Assembly: GCA_024743115.1 (NCBI GenBank)
Contig: JANSXC010000002.1
Coordinates: 164,207-228,206, forward strand
Source: a bacterium
GTDB taxonomy: Bacteria > Planctomycetota > UBA1135 > UBA2386
Direction: 5' to 3'
DNA: 64,000 nucleotides
Position 1 is the first letter of the stretch. The number at the start of each line of letters is the position of its first letter. A model generated the notes under the pieces. It ran no database searches and was not told the origin of the DNA. It worked only from the letters and a program-made list of their open reading frames with translations. The position numbers and the translations under genes were made by a program. This document shows, piece after piece, positions 53,425-62,420 of this stretch.

Positions 53425-54282
53425 CTACGCGAGTTTGTCTTGCGTCTTCGTGTCGAAGTCGCTGGCGGCGTGGCGTTCGTGCAGTTGGTCCGTGAGCGGT
53501 CCCCAGGTCCGATTGACCTTCTGGCCGCGGATGACTGCGCCGCGTCGGGAGACCGTGTCGGCCCACCGCGTGACGTGGCGATAGGACGTCGCGTCGAGGA
53601 ACTCGGCGGCTTCGTACAGGCGGTTCAGAACCAGTGCGCCGTACCAGGGATAGATCATGATGTCGGCGATGGAGTAGTTCTCGCCGACCATGAACTCGTT
53701 CTGCGCCAGATGCCGGTCGAGCACGTCGAGCTGGCGCTTGGTCTCCATCGTGAACCGGTCGATGCAGTACCGGAGCTTGACGGGCGCGTAGTGGTAGAAG
53801 TGTCCGAACCCGCCGCCGACCATCGGCGCGCTGCCCATCTGCCAGAAGACCCAGTTCATGCAGCTCGTGCGTTGCGAGAGTTCGGTGGGAACGAGCGCCC
53901 GAAACTTCTCGGCGAGGTAGAGGACGATCGAGCCGGATTCGAAGACCTTGGTCTCGGGGTTCGTGCTGCGGTCGACCAGCGCCGGGATCTTGGAGTTCGG
54001 ATTCACGTCGACGAAGCCGCTCGTGAACTGGTCGCCGTCCATGATACGGATGAGGTGGGCGTCGTACTCCGCGCCGGAGTGCCCGAGTGACAGGAGCTCC
54101 TCGAGCATGATCGTCACCTTGACGCCGTTCGGGGTCGCCAGGGAGTAGAGCTGCAGTGGGTGGTCGCCGACTGGCAGGTCACGGTCCGAGGTCGCGCCGG
54201 CGACGGGGCGGTTCAGCGGGAAGGCCGCGTTCTCATCCTGCTCCCAGTGCCAGATCTGTGGGGGTGTGTAGTCGTCGGTCAT
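53425..54282 (-). CDS. yghU: Glutathione transferase, YghU-type disulfide-bond oxidoreductase
   Basis: The 285-residue protein matches YghU closely in outline: the long N-terminus YTPPQIWHWEQDENAAF, HPLQLYSLATPNGVKVTIMLEELL, MDGDQFTSGFVDVNPNSKIPAL, VFESGSIVLYLAEKF, WVFWQMGSAPMVGGGFGHFYHYA and SIADIMIYPWYGALV. YghU-type (nu-class) enzymes bind two glutathione molecules and reduce disulfides and peroxides. It uses the glutathione whose biosynthesis genes lie about 10 kb away. The length is usual. Confidence 0.92.
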   Translation of the reverse strand: MTDDYTPPQIWHWEQDENAAFPLNRPVAGATSDRDLPVGDHPLQLYSLATPNGVKVTIMLEELLSLGHSGAEYDAHLIRIMDGDQFTSGFVDVNPNSKIPALVDRSTNPETKVFESGSIVLYLAEKFRALVPTELSQRTSCMNWVFWQMGSAPMVGGGFGHFYHYAPVKLRYCIDRFTMETKRQLDVLDRHLAQNEFMVGENYSIADIMIYPWYGALVLNRLYEAAEFLDATSYRHVTRWADTVSRRGAVIRGQKVNRTWGPLTDQLHERHAASDFDTKTQDKLA

Positions 54283-54318
54283 GCGCTGCGTGCGATCGAG
54301 GGGAGAGAACGGGTGTCG

Positions 54319-54341
54319 GCCCGGGCGTGGCGCAGCCGGGC
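54319..54341 (-). terminator. Possible hairpin after the M14 carboxypeptidase gene
   Basis: GCCCGG at 54319-54324 pairs with CCGGGC at 54336-54341 around an 11-base loop. It lies between the end of the M14 gene and the start of yghU on the same strand. There is no T run, so termination is uncertain. Confidence 0.25.
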
Positions 54342-54354
54342 TCGGGCGCGGACA

Positions 54355-56184
54355 TCACGGGATCGGCGTCACCGCGATCGCGTTGCTCCAGGTCTTCACG
54401 CCGAAGTGGTAGGCCGGATCGAACGTGATGCCGGCGACGTGCGACGTGAAGCCGATCAGCCACGCCTGGTTCGGGATCGACAGGGTCGACTGGCTTTGGC
54501 CTGATGCGTCGAGCCCGACCCAGGTGGGCGTGAGGAAGGAGTTGCCGCTCAACGCGGCGTTGAACAGGAAGTCCGGGTTGAGCGGGATGACGCGCTGGCC
54601 GCCGAGGTCGAGGCCTGGCGTCGTTCCGAGCGACCAGCCGAACAGCGCGAGCTTGCCCGCGTCGCCGGGGCTCGTGTAGGTGAAGTTGATGTTGGTGCCG
54701 ATGTTGCCGGCGCCCGAGCGCGAGAGCAGCGCTGGTGCGCCGGACGGGTCCAGTACGACCTCGACCGTCATCGGGGCGTCGTAGTTCGTGACCGTGACCG
54801 GCACGGTCGCACTCGTGTGCCCGGCCGCGGCGAAGGTCACGCTCCACGAACCGAGCGGTAGCCATAAGCCATAGCGGCCGTCGCGGGCACGGCTCTTGGT
54901 GACCTCGCCATGCGAGAACTGGTTCGGAGTGTAGGTGATCGTCGATACGAGCGGGGCGTTGCCCAGGCTCGAACGAACGTGGCCGCGGACGGCCGGTTTC
55001 CAGGCCGTGACCGCGCGGCGCATGCCCGGCCAGACCCGGGCCTCCTCGGCCTGTGCCGTCGCGATGGCCGGCTGGAACGAAGTGCCCGTCTCGGTCAGGA
55101 AGGACAGCGCGCCGCCACTCGCCCAATGGTCCTCGGGTGCCTCTCCGGACGCCGACGGGCTGCGCTTGGCGTAGTTCATCGGGGTGCGCAGGTCGTCGAC
55201 GTAGTGTTCGAGCAACGTACTGATCGTCGGGCTGACGGTGGCGCAGGGCGCGTAGGTGCGGAGCACCTCCTGGCCGTAGCTGTGGTAGTCGAGGTAGATC
55301 TCGGGCCGCAGGCGCTCGATCAGATTCCGCATCGTTTGCGTCTCCGGCTCGCTGCCCGGCGAGGGGCCGCGGTAGATGTTCGAGTTGGTGTTCGTCGACG
55401 AGCCACAGCCGCCCCAGAGGAACGGGAAGTTGCGGTTCAGGTCGACGCCGTAGTTGCTGCCGTTGTTGCGGCGGTTCTTGCGCCAGAAGTCGTAGACGTT
55501 CCAGACGTGGTGCACGCCGTCGGGATTGACCAGCGGCACGAAGTAGATCTCGTGCTCGTCGACGGCGGCCTGCACGGCCGGATCGGTCGCGTAGTTCGCC
55601 AGCGTGCGCTGCATCCCGCCGATCACGACGACGCCGGTGTTGAGTTCGCGGGCGTGGTGCAGCGAAGCGATCACGATCGCCGGTTCGTCCTCGTCGACGG
55701 TGGCGTTGTCGCTGACCTTCAGTGCCCAGATCGGGCGGTTCTCGTGCGTGAGAGAGCCGCCGGGCAGCGTGCTGAGGTTGACCTTGGCTGCGAGTGTCGG
55801 ATAGGCCGCCACCAATGCGTCGATCTCGGCCTCGGTTTCCGCGACGGTGTAGTAGCCGGGGTCCGGCGCATCCAGGCCCGCCGCCTTCGCGCGTTTGCGC
55901 CGGACTTCGTGGAACGGTCGGCCCACGTCGATGAGTTTCGCAGTCGGGGCGATCGCGAGCAGCGCTGCGCGATCCTCCTTGGCGATCACGATCTGCAGGT
56001 TGCGGCTCGTCAGCGACGAACTCCCGCAGCAGTTGCCGAGCACGTCGAAATGCTGGCGCAGCAGCACGTGCTGGCCAGGTGTGGGGTTGGAGAGCTCGTA
56101 GAGATAGCCGGGCGCTGCGGACTGTGCGACGGCAGCGCCGACGAGGCCGAGGACACCGAGGGCGGTGGAGGCAAGGCTTGGCAT
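54355..56184 (-). CDS. Exported M14-family zinc carboxypeptidase with C-terminal surface module
   Basis: The 609-residue protein has a signal peptide (GVLGLVGAAVAQ). An M14 domain follows with the zinc motif ASLHHARELNTGVVV, VDLNRNFPFLWGGCGS, the third His in YLDYHSYGQEVL and the catalytic Glu in FLTETGTSFQP. A carboxypeptidase-regulatory-like beta domain follows (PNQFSHGEVTKSRARDGRYG), then the C-terminal module (ALFGWSLGTTPGLDLGGQRV to the end). It degrades peptides outside the cytoplasm. TAGACT about 36 bases before the ATG may be the -10 element. It is divergent from the beta-helix protein gene. Confidence 0.88.
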   Translation of the reverse strand: MPSLASTALGVLGLVGAAVAQSAAPGYLYELSNPTPGQHVLLRQHFDVLGNCCGSSSLTSRNLQIVIAKEDRAALLAIAPTAKLIDVGRPFHEVRRKRAKAAGLDAPDPGYYTVAETEAEIDALVAAYPTLAAKVNLSTLPGGSLTHENRPIWALKVSDNATVDEDEPAIVIASLHHARELNTGVVVIGGMQRTLANYATDPAVQAAVDEHEIYFVPLVNPDGVHHVWNVYDFWRKNRRNNGSNYGVDLNRNFPFLWGGCGSSTNTNSNIYRGPSPGSEPETQTMRNLIERLRPEIYLDYHSYGQEVLRTYAPCATVSPTISTLLEHYVDDLRTPMNYAKRSPSASGEAPEDHWASGGALSFLTETGTSFQPAIATAQAEEARVWPGMRRAVTAWKPAVRGHVRSSLGNAPLVSTITYTPNQFSHGEVTKSRARDGRYGLWLPLGSWSVTFAAAGHTSATVPVTVTNYDAPMTVEVVLDPSGAPALLSRSGAGNIGTNINFTYTSPGDAGKLALFGWSLGTTPGLDLGGQRVIPLNPDFLFNAALSGNSFLTPTWVGLDASGQSQSTLSIPNQAWLIGFTSHVAGITFDPAYHFGVKTWSNAIAVTPIP

Positions 56185-56333
56185 GGGAGGTCGAGTGGTG
56201 GTGGTTGCAGGGGCGCCAACCAGTCTACCTCGCCGCCCGGTGATCCTGGCCCGGAGGCGCGCCAGAGCGGCGGTTCGAGGGCGCGCGGGGCCCCGGTGGT
56301 TGCGGCCAGCAGGTCGCGTATCATGGCGGCGGC

Positions 56334-56351
56334 CGAGAACGAGAGTTCTCG
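56334..56351 (+). promoter_or_regulatory. Hairpin with GAGA tetraloop in the 5' leader of the beta-helix gene
   Basis: CGAGAAC at 56334-56340 and GTTCTCG at 56345-56351 are perfect 7-bp arms around GAGA, a GNRA tetraloop. TATCAT at 56319-56324 is a likely -10 element, which would place the hairpin at the very 5' end of the mRNA. The core GAAC-N4-GTTC also resembles Gram-positive-type LexA boxes. The start codon is at 56378. Confidence 0.4.
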
Positions 56352-56377
56352 TGCCGTCTTCCCTCGTCAGCCGCACC

Positions 56378-57796
56378 ATGATGCCAAGTCCGCCCCGCGT
56401 CGCTCTTCTCTCCGGTCTCGCCGTTCTGTTCGGTGCCGTCGCGATCCCCGCGCAACCCGTCACCGACTACTGGGTCGACGCCGTGAACGGCAGCGACGCG
56501 TTCGTCGGCAGCAGGTCCCAACCGTTCCAGTCCCTGGCCTGGGCCGTCACTCAGAACTCGGGCGACGTGCACATCCACGTGTTGCCCGGCGTCTACAGCC
56601 CGAGCACGACGGGCGACTTCTATGACTCGTCGCTGAATGCGCCAAGGCAACTCGATCTGTCGAACATCCAGAACATCAAGATCACGGGCGCGGACAAGGC
56701 GACGTGCATCTTGGACTTCGGCGCCGGCAACGGCGTCTGGGGCTACATCAAGATCGCGAGCGGTTCGGTCGGCGTCGAGATCAGCGATCTGACGATGCGC
56801 AACGCGGGAGTGGATCCGTGGGGCAACGGTGCGATCTCGGTCGACACCGGCGCGCAGGACGTCGATGTCCACAGCTGCTACTTCGAGCAGACGTACAGCA
56901 CGCTGATCGTCTGGGGTGGCTTCGACGTCGCGTTCCATGACAACGTCATCGTCGACACGGTGCCCAACACGGGGCAATGGCCGAGCGTTGGTGTTCGCGT
57001 GCGGACCAACGGCACGAACGGCGACCGGACCTCGATCTACAACAACACGTTCCACGCGCTCGGCCAGGGCATTTCCTGGAGCAACGACAGCAACGGCCCG
57101 CAGCAGTGGATCATGAACAATGTTGTCGTGGACAGCACCGCCCGGGGCTTTCCCAACAGCGTGTTCGCGGGTTCGTTCATCGCGTTCGAGAACAACCTGG
57201 CGTTCAACAGTGCCATCTGGAACTACGACCCCGTGATCGGGCCCAACGGTACTGCGCCCGTGATCTCGTCGACCAATCTCGAGGTCGACCCGATGTTGGC
57301 CAGCCCGTCGACGGGTGACTTCGCACCGTTGCCTGGATCACCGTGCATCGAGAGCGGCTCGGCCATGACGCACCCGTTCATGATGAACGACTACGCCGGC
57401 AACAACCGCGCGGTCGACTCCGACGAGAACGGTTCGGCGATCCCGGACCGCGGCGCGATCGAGGCCACGGACCTCGAACTCATCGTCACCAGCTTCGCCC
57501 AAGGGCAGGTCGCGATCATCGATCCCCAAACCTCGAGCCCGGGAACCTGGGCGATCGGCGCGCTCGTCATGAGCTTCCAGACGGCGCCGGCCTACGACCC
57601 GTGGTGGGGCATGTCGGGCCCGAACCTGTTGGTCTCCTCGCAGCTCATCGGCATCCCCGGTGCGCCGATGGGGTTGCAGTTCCCGTCCGGCGCGTGGCTC
57701 GACGGCGTGCGGTTCCACATGCAGTTCGTGGGCCTCAAGCTACCGCCCTCCGGCGCGGTGCTGAAGTGCAGCGGGCTCTACTCCAACGTGCTGTAG
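56378..57796 (+). CDS. Exported right-handed parallel beta-helix protein
   Basis: The 472-residue protein has a signal peptide (LLSGLAVLFGAVAIPAQ). The typical opening of DUF1565 beta-helix proteins follows: YWVDAVNGSDAFVGSRSQPF and HVLPGVYSPS. Repeats with NN turns come next (SIYNNTFHALGQGISWSNDS, QWIMNNVVVDSTARGF, AFENNLAFNS), then GSPCIESGSAM, which is usual before a C-terminal module. It may bind or cleave polysaccharide, but no catalytic residues can be assigned. The final 120 residues resemble the module of other exported proteins nearby. Confidence 0.78.
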   Translation: MMPSPPRVALLSGLAVLFGAVAIPAQPVTDYWVDAVNGSDAFVGSRSQPFQSLAWAVTQNSGDVHIHVLPGVYSPSTTGDFYDSSLNAPRQLDLSNIQNIKITGADKATCILDFGAGNGVWGYIKIASGSVGVEISDLTMRNAGVDPWGNGAISVDTGAQDVDVHSCYFEQTYSTLIVWGGFDVAFHDNVIVDTVPNTGQWPSVGVRVRTNGTNGDRTSIYNNTFHALGQGISWSNDSNGPQQWIMNNVVVDSTARGFPNSVFAGSFIAFENNLAFNSAIWNYDPVIGPNGTAPVISSTNLEVDPMLASPSTGDFAPLPGSPCIESGSAMTHPFMMNDYAGNNRAVDSDENGSAIPDRGAIEATDLELIVTSFAQGQVAIIDPQTSSPGTWAIGALVMSFQTAPAYDPWWGMSGPNLLVSSQLIGIPGAPMGLQFPSGAWLDGVRFHMQFVGLKLPPSGAVLKCSGLYSNVL

Positions 57797-57829
57797 TCCC
57801 GCGGCCTGACGAAGCTCCGCGCAGTGGTC

Positions 57830-57845
57830 CAGCGGCTCACCGCTG
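57830..57845. terminator. Possible hairpin between convergent genes
   Basis: CAGCGG-CTCA-CCGCTG forms a 6-bp GC-rich stem with a 4-base loop in the 115-base gap between the convergent beta-helix and oxidoreductase genes. There is no T run on either side. It could serve as a bidirectional terminator. Confidence 0.3.
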
Positions 57846-57911
57846 ACGGCCCGGGTTCGCCGCGGCGCGCCACCCTGGGCGACGATCTCCGCAGGCCGTA
57901 GCCGGCTAGGT

Positions 57912-59270
57912 TCAGATCGTCATTGGGGCGAACCCGTCGCGGTACGCGCGCCGCACGACGGTGTCCGTCGCTTCCTGGCTGTTGGGGAACGTCAGCGTCC
58001 GCTTGTCCCACCGCAGCTCCTGGCCGGGGAAGCGGCTGGCCTTGACCGGCAGGATTGCGCACTCGGTCATGCGCAGGGCCTGATCGAACGGCGTCCAGAC
58101 CCTGACGTCTCGGTCGCCGAGGGCCTGCTCGATCCAGCTGCCCCAGTGCGCGTACTTGCCGACATCCGTGTTGGCGCCGAGGTCCTTCGGACTCACGAGC
58201 TCGTTGTTGACGTAGCACTCGAGCTTGTTGCCGCCCGCGTTGATGAAGAGCGTGCCGTGTTCACAGACGACGACGGTGTTGTTCGCTCCGGCCTTGTCCT
58301 TGGGGATGCCGAGGGCGCGGAGGTCGAAGCCGATGCCCGCGTCGTTGTAGTGGATCGGGAACGTGTCGTTCATGAAGCGGTCGCTGCTGACCTCGTACGT
58401 CATCGTCGACTTGCACTGCGTGCAGTGGTACCAGTCGGCCGTCCGCGGCGCGTCGCACTTGACGGTCACCGGACTCGTGAGCTCGGGGTAGGCATACATC
58501 AGGATGTCGAGCAGGTGGACGCCCCAGTCGCCGAGGCCTGCGGTGCCGAAGTCCCACCATGCGCGCCACTTGTTCGGCGCGATGCCTTCGCGGTAGGGCT
58601 GCGTCTCGGCCGGGCCGAGCCACAGGTCCCAGTCGATGTTGCCGGGCGGTTGCTGCGTAGAGGGCAGCTCGAGGTCTTTCGCGCTGCCGCGGCGTGTGCC
58701 GGTCCAGACGTGCGCGGAGATCGCCCGGCCCAGCAGGTTCTTCTCGAGGATGTCGACCGCGATGCGGCGACCGGGGTTCTGCATCCGTTGGTTGCCGGTA
58801 TTCGTTGCGAGATGTGGCCGGGCCTTGATCGCGTTCTCGAGCATCGCGAGCTCTTCGAGTTGCTGCACGAGCGGCTTCTGCGCATAGACGTGCTTGTGCG
58901 CCGCGAGTGCCAGCAGCATCGGTCCGATGTGCGAGTGGTCGGGGGTGCAGACGTTGACTGCGTCGAACTGATCGGTCCGGTCCGCGAAGACCCGGCGGTA
59001 GTCGGTGTCCGTGAATGCCTGCGGGAACTCCTTGCCGACCTTCTCGAGCGGGTTGGTGTCGACGTCGACCAGGCCGACGATCCTGGCCTTCGGGTGCCGC
59101 TTGATGTTGTTGCGGTCCAGCCCGCCGATGCCGCCGACACCGATCTGCAGGACGCGCAGTTCGGCCTGGCCCGCGGTCGGGTTTCTCAGGCTGGCGCAGC
59201 TCGTCAGCGCGGCGGCGCCGAGCAGCGTGGCGGAAGTCTTGACGAAGTCGCGGCGGTTCAGGTCGTGCAT
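57912..59270 (-). CDS. Tat-exported Gfo/Idh/MocA-family oxidoreductase
   Basis: The 452-residue protein begins MHDLNRRDFVKTSATLLGAAALTSC, a twin-arginine signal with a possible lipid-attachment Cys. The NAD(P)-binding motif LRVLQIGVGGIGGLDRNNIK comes next, then VNVCTPDHSHIGPMLLALAA, HVYAQKPLVQQLEELAMLEN and WLGPAETQPY...WRAWWDFGTAGLGDWGVHLLD. The usual EKP motif is AQKP, as in the large exported planctomycete subfamily. Such proteins act on sugars, and related GH109 enzymes use bound NAD to cleave glycosides. The substrate is unknown. Nine consecutive Gs lie directly before the start codon. Confidence 0.88.
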   Translation of the reverse strand: MHDLNRRDFVKTSATLLGAAALTSCASLRNPTAGQAELRVLQIGVGGIGGLDRNNIKRHPKARIVGLVDVDTNPLEKVGKEFPQAFTDTDYRRVFADRTDQFDAVNVCTPDHSHIGPMLLALAAHKHVYAQKPLVQQLEELAMLENAIKARPHLATNTGNQRMQNPGRRIAVDILEKNLLGRAISAHVWTGTRRGSAKDLELPSTQQPPGNIDWDLWLGPAETQPYREGIAPNKWRAWWDFGTAGLGDWGVHLLDILMYAYPELTSPVTVKCDAPRTADWYHCTQCKSTMTYEVSSDRFMNDTFPIHYNDAGIGFDLRALGIPKDKAGANNTVVVCEHGTLFINAGGNKLECYVNNELVSPKDLGANTDVGKYAHWGSWIEQALGDRDVRVWTPFDQALRMTECAILPVKASRFPGQELRWDKRTLTFPNSQEATDTVVRRAYRDGFAPMTI

Positions 59271-59279
59271 GGGGGGGGG
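59271..59279. repeat. Run of nine Gs (C on the coding strand) abutting a start codon
   Basis: A homopolymer of nine G on the plus strand sits immediately upstream of the CAT that is the ATG of the oxidoreductase gene. No other homopolymer this long was noticed in the window. It replaces any Shine-Dalgarno sequence. Confidence 0.8.
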
Positions 59280-59422
59280 CTTGGGTCGGGGCCGTGTCGA
59301 ACTACTCGCTACCAGATACCGATCGCGTAGTCGAACGTGATCAGGGTTCGGCGATGCCAGGGTTCGCGATGTCGCCCGAGCCCGGGAACCTGCGCCGCCG
59401 CGACGATGAGGAACGGCCGGTT

Positions 59423-59722
59423 TTCGAGCCAGTCATCGACCCGGACGGCGCGACCCTGCGCACGGCGTTCGCGCACCTGTCGATCGACCGCGCCGAAGCC
59501 GCCACCGGCAACCTCGAGCGCGCCACGGCGATCCATCGGCGCACCGTGTGGCGGGCGACCGAGGCATTTGGTGATCACACGCGCACGGCGATGGCCCCGC
59601 GCGGCCTCGCGGAAACGGAAGCCAAACTCGGCAACGAGGGCGCGTCTCTGGCCGCGTTCGACGAGTTCCTTCGGATCATGCTCGGCCTCTTCGAGCAATT
59701 CGGTCGGCCGCTCGCGCGCGCA
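59423..59722 (+). pseudogene. Fragment of a tetratricopeptide-repeat protein
   Basis: In the 588-base gap before the repeat-protein gene, one plus frame encodes AAATGNLERATAIHRRTVWR, AFGDHTRTAM, GLAETEAKLGN and LAAFDEFLRIM. This looks like one and a half TPR units of the type found in kinase and NB-ARC proteins ('...A+.I.....G.DHP.TA..+..LA......G'). No start, no further repeats and no other domain are visible. The rest of the gap (59723-59858) holds only an AT-rich patch (GATTTTTGCGTTACAAC, about 59789-59805) that may contain the promoter of the next gene. Confidence 0.4.
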
Positions 59723-59858
59723 GGGCAAAGCTGCGCCGTTCGATCGCCGAGGCCCTTCCCGCACTGTCATGGCTCCTTCCGGGCAGATTCCGATTTTTGC
59801 GTTACAACGGGCCAGATCTGGCGCCGACTACGCGGACCTCGCCGACCGCCCGACCCTG

Positions 59859-62420
59859 ATGCATCTCCCTTCTTGCGTAATCCGTTCCGCAGCCTGGTGG
59901 CTGCTGCTCACGAGTGTAGTTCTGCTGTCGCGGCCGGCTCGGGCTCAGTGCGACAACATCTGGCTGCAGACGTCAGCGCTTGCTGGCGTCTCGGGCATCG
60001 CCCAAGCCGTGGTGGAATGGGATCCGGATGGGGCCGGGCCGGCCAGTCCGGTGCTGGTCGTGGGCGGCCGCTTCGATGCAGCTGGCGACGCGGCGACTGA
60101 GAACATCGCGGTCTACGATCCCGCGACCAACGCCTTCTCCGCGCTCGGCAGCGGAGTCGATGGCAGCGTCAACGCGCTCGCCGTCCTGCCGAACGGCGAT
60201 CTGATCGTCGGTGGTTCGTTCCTGACGGCCGGCTCGGTCAATGCGGCCGGCATCGCCCGCTGGAACGGAACGAACTGGAGCAGCGTCGGCGGGGGCCTCG
60301 GGACGACGGTCGAAGCGCTGCATGTGCTGGCGAATGGGGACCTCGTGGCGGGCGGCTCGTTCTCGATCGCTGGCGGCGCTCCGACCGATCGGATCGCACG
60401 TTGGGACGGCACTTCGTGGACCGGCTTCGCCGGCGGCATCGGTGGCACCCCGGGTGCTCGGGTCGTCGCGCTCGCTAGCCTCCCGAATGGCGACCTCGTC
60501 GCGGTCGGCTCGTTCACGATTGCAGGTGGCGTGCCCACGAACAACGTCGCCCGCTGGGACGGCACGACCTGGAATTGGCTCGGTCTCGGCATCACGCAAC
60601 GCGTTGAATCTCTGACCGTCGCTCAGAACGGCGACGTCATCGTCGGTGGTTCCTTCTCGACCGCTGGGGGCGTGCCGGCCAGAGGCGTCGCTCGTTGGGA
60701 CGGCACGAGTTGGAGTGCCATGGGCAGTGGCCTCTCGAGCACGGTCAACGTGCTGCTGACGATGGCCAATGGCGACCTCATCGCGGCTGGTTCCTTCAGT
60801 TCCGCCTTCGAGCGCATCGCGCGTTGGGACGGCTCGTCCTGGTCCGATCTTGCCGATGGGCTGTCATCGACGGTCTACGCACTCGGCGAAACGAGTGGTG
60901 GTGACCTCGTCGCTGGTGGCAACTTCTTGAACAGCGGCACCACGCCGATGACGCGCGTGGCGCGCTGGGACGGCTCGAGCTGGTCGGCGATCGGACCCGG
61001 CATGGACCAGCAGGTCGAATCCGTGCTCACGCTGCCCAATGGTGAGATCATCGCCGGCGGCGACTTCACGCAGGCGGGCAGTGTTCAGGCCAGCAAGATC
61101 GCGCGTTGGGACGGTGCGAACTGGCATCCGCTCAGCTCGGGCATGGTCGGCGGACTCTCGAACCATGGGGTCCAGGCCCTCGCCAGGATGCCGAACGGCG
61201 ACATCGTCGCGGGCGGCATCTTCGTCCTCGCGGGTGGCGTTCCGGCGCGCATGATCGCGCGCTGGGACGGCGCCAACTGGCACCGTTTCGGGGCCGGCAT
61301 GTATGGCGGTTCGTGGCAGTTCGTCGACGCCCTCGAGGTGCTCGACAACGGCGACCTGATCGCGGCCGGGCTGTTCAGCATCGTCGATGGCGTGCCGGCC
61401 AACAGCATCGCGCGCTGGGACGGCGCGAACTGGCACCCGCTCGGCGGCGGCGTGGCGGGCCAGGTTCATGCGGTCGAGGTGATGCCGAACGGCCATCTGA
61501 TCGTCGGCGGGTCGTTCACGACGGCCGGTGGCGTCAGCGCGAATCGCATCGCCCGCTGGGATGGCACGACCTGGTCGCCGCTCGGCGGTGGCATGAACAA
61601 CCGGGTGCACGCCATCGTGCGCATGCCGAACGGCGACCTGATCGCCGGTGGCGAGTTCTCCACCGCGGGCGGCACGAGCGCGGTGGGCATCGCGCGCTGG
61701 GACGGTTCGAGTTGGTCCGCTCTGACGCCGAACGGTGGCAGTCTCGACGTCTATGCCCTGACGGTGCTGCCAAACGGCGACCTCCTGGTCGGTGGCGACT
61801 TCGCGATCTGGCAGGGGGCCGCCGGCAACGCCATCATGCGTTACGACGGCACCGCGTGGTCCGGGTTCGACGTCGGCAGTTCGTCGTTCAGCAGCGACAG
61901 GGTCGAAGCGATGGACATCATGCCGAACGGCGACGTCGTGGTCGGCGGCTCGTTCACCGTTGTCGGTGGTAAGCCCTCGCCCTGGATCGCGCGGCTGTCG
62001 ACGACCTGCCCGGCGACCGTCGTCGCCTACGGCACGACCTGTGTCGGACCAGCGGGCCCGATGACCCTGGCGGCCGGCACATTGCCTTGGACTGGTTCGA
62101 CTTTCGCGTCGAGCGCGACCGGATTCGCCGCGGGCAGCCTCGGCGTCGCCCTGGTCGGTCTCGGTCAGCAATCCCTGCCCCTCGCCCAGCTGCACCCCAG
62201 CGGCATCGCCGGCTGTCAGCTGTTGACCAGCACCGAGGCGATCCAGCTCGTCGTGCCGGCCGCCGGTATCGCGACGCAACAGTTCACGATCCCCAACGAT
62301 CCGGTCTTCGCCGGCGTCACCTTCGCGCATCAGTTCCTGCAGGGCGAGCTCGATCCCCAGGGTGCGTTGCTGTCCCTGAGCGGCACGAGTGCCCTCGAGC
62401 TCACGATCGGAGCCTTCTGA
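59859..62420 (+). CDS. Exported repeat protein, 13 propeller-like repeats plus C-terminal surface module
   Basis: The 853-residue protein has a signal peptide ending RPARAQ. About 13 repeats of 46-52 residues follow. Each has the core 'IARWDG..W..LG.GM...V.A+..+PNGD+IAGG.F..AGG', for example NRIARWDGTTWSPLGGGM and MPNGDLIAGGEFSTAGG. These resemble delta-60/kelch-like propeller repeats found in exported proteins of Planctomycetota and Bacteroidota. The C-terminal 140 residues (from TCPATVVAYGTTCVGPAG) form the beta-rich module shared with other exported proteins here, with two Cys likely bridged. No enzyme motif is seen, so adhesion or surface structure is likely. The next gene overlaps its stop by one base. 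Confidence 0.75.
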   Translation: MHLPSCVIRSAAWWLLLTSVVLLSRPARAQCDNIWLQTSALAGVSGIAQAVVEWDPDGAGPASPVLVVGGRFDAAGDAATENIAVYDPATNAFSALGSGVDGSVNALAVLPNGDLIVGGSFLTAGSVNAAGIARWNGTNWSSVGGGLGTTVEALHVLANGDLVAGGSFSIAGGAPTDRIARWDGTSWTGFAGGIGGTPGARVVALASLPNGDLVAVGSFTIAGGVPTNNVARWDGTTWNWLGLGITQRVESLTVAQNGDVIVGGSFSTAGGVPARGVARWDGTSWSAMGSGLSSTVNVLLTMANGDLIAAGSFSSAFERIARWDGSSWSDLADGLSSTVYALGETSGGDLVAGGNFLNSGTTPMTRVARWDGSSWSAIGPGMDQQVESVLTLPNGEIIAGGDFTQAGSVQASKIARWDGANWHPLSSGMVGGLSNHGVQALARMPNGDIVAGGIFVLAGGVPARMIARWDGANWHRFGAGMYGGSWQFVDALEVLDNGDLIAAGLFSIVDGVPANSIARWDGANWHPLGGGVAGQVHAVEVMPNGHLIVGGSFTTAGGVSANRIARWDGTTWSPLGGGMNNRVHAIVRMPNGDLIAGGEFSTAGGTSAVGIARWDGSSWSALTPNGGSLDVYALTVLPNGDLLVGGDFAIWQGAAGNAIMRYDGTAWSGFDVGSSSFSSDRVEAMDIMPNGDVVVGGSFTVVGGKPSPWIARLSTTCPATVVAYGTTCVGPAGPMTLAAGTLPWTGSTFASSATGFAAGSLGVALVGLGQQSLPLAQLHPSGIAGCQLLTSTEAIQLVVPAAGIATQQFTIPNDPVFAGVTFAHQFLQGELDPQGALLSLSGTSALELTIGAF

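Noticed and set aside
54910..56625. 571-codon plus-strand frame opposite the M14 carboxypeptidase gene
   Set aside because: It is antisense to a gene with a full zinc-peptidase signature, and it runs on into the start of the beta-helix gene in a different frame.
60864..62330. 488-codon minus-strand frame opposite the repeat protein
   Set aside because: Its apparent repeats (for example RAVPARDA units) simply mirror the repeated DNA of the plus-strand gene.
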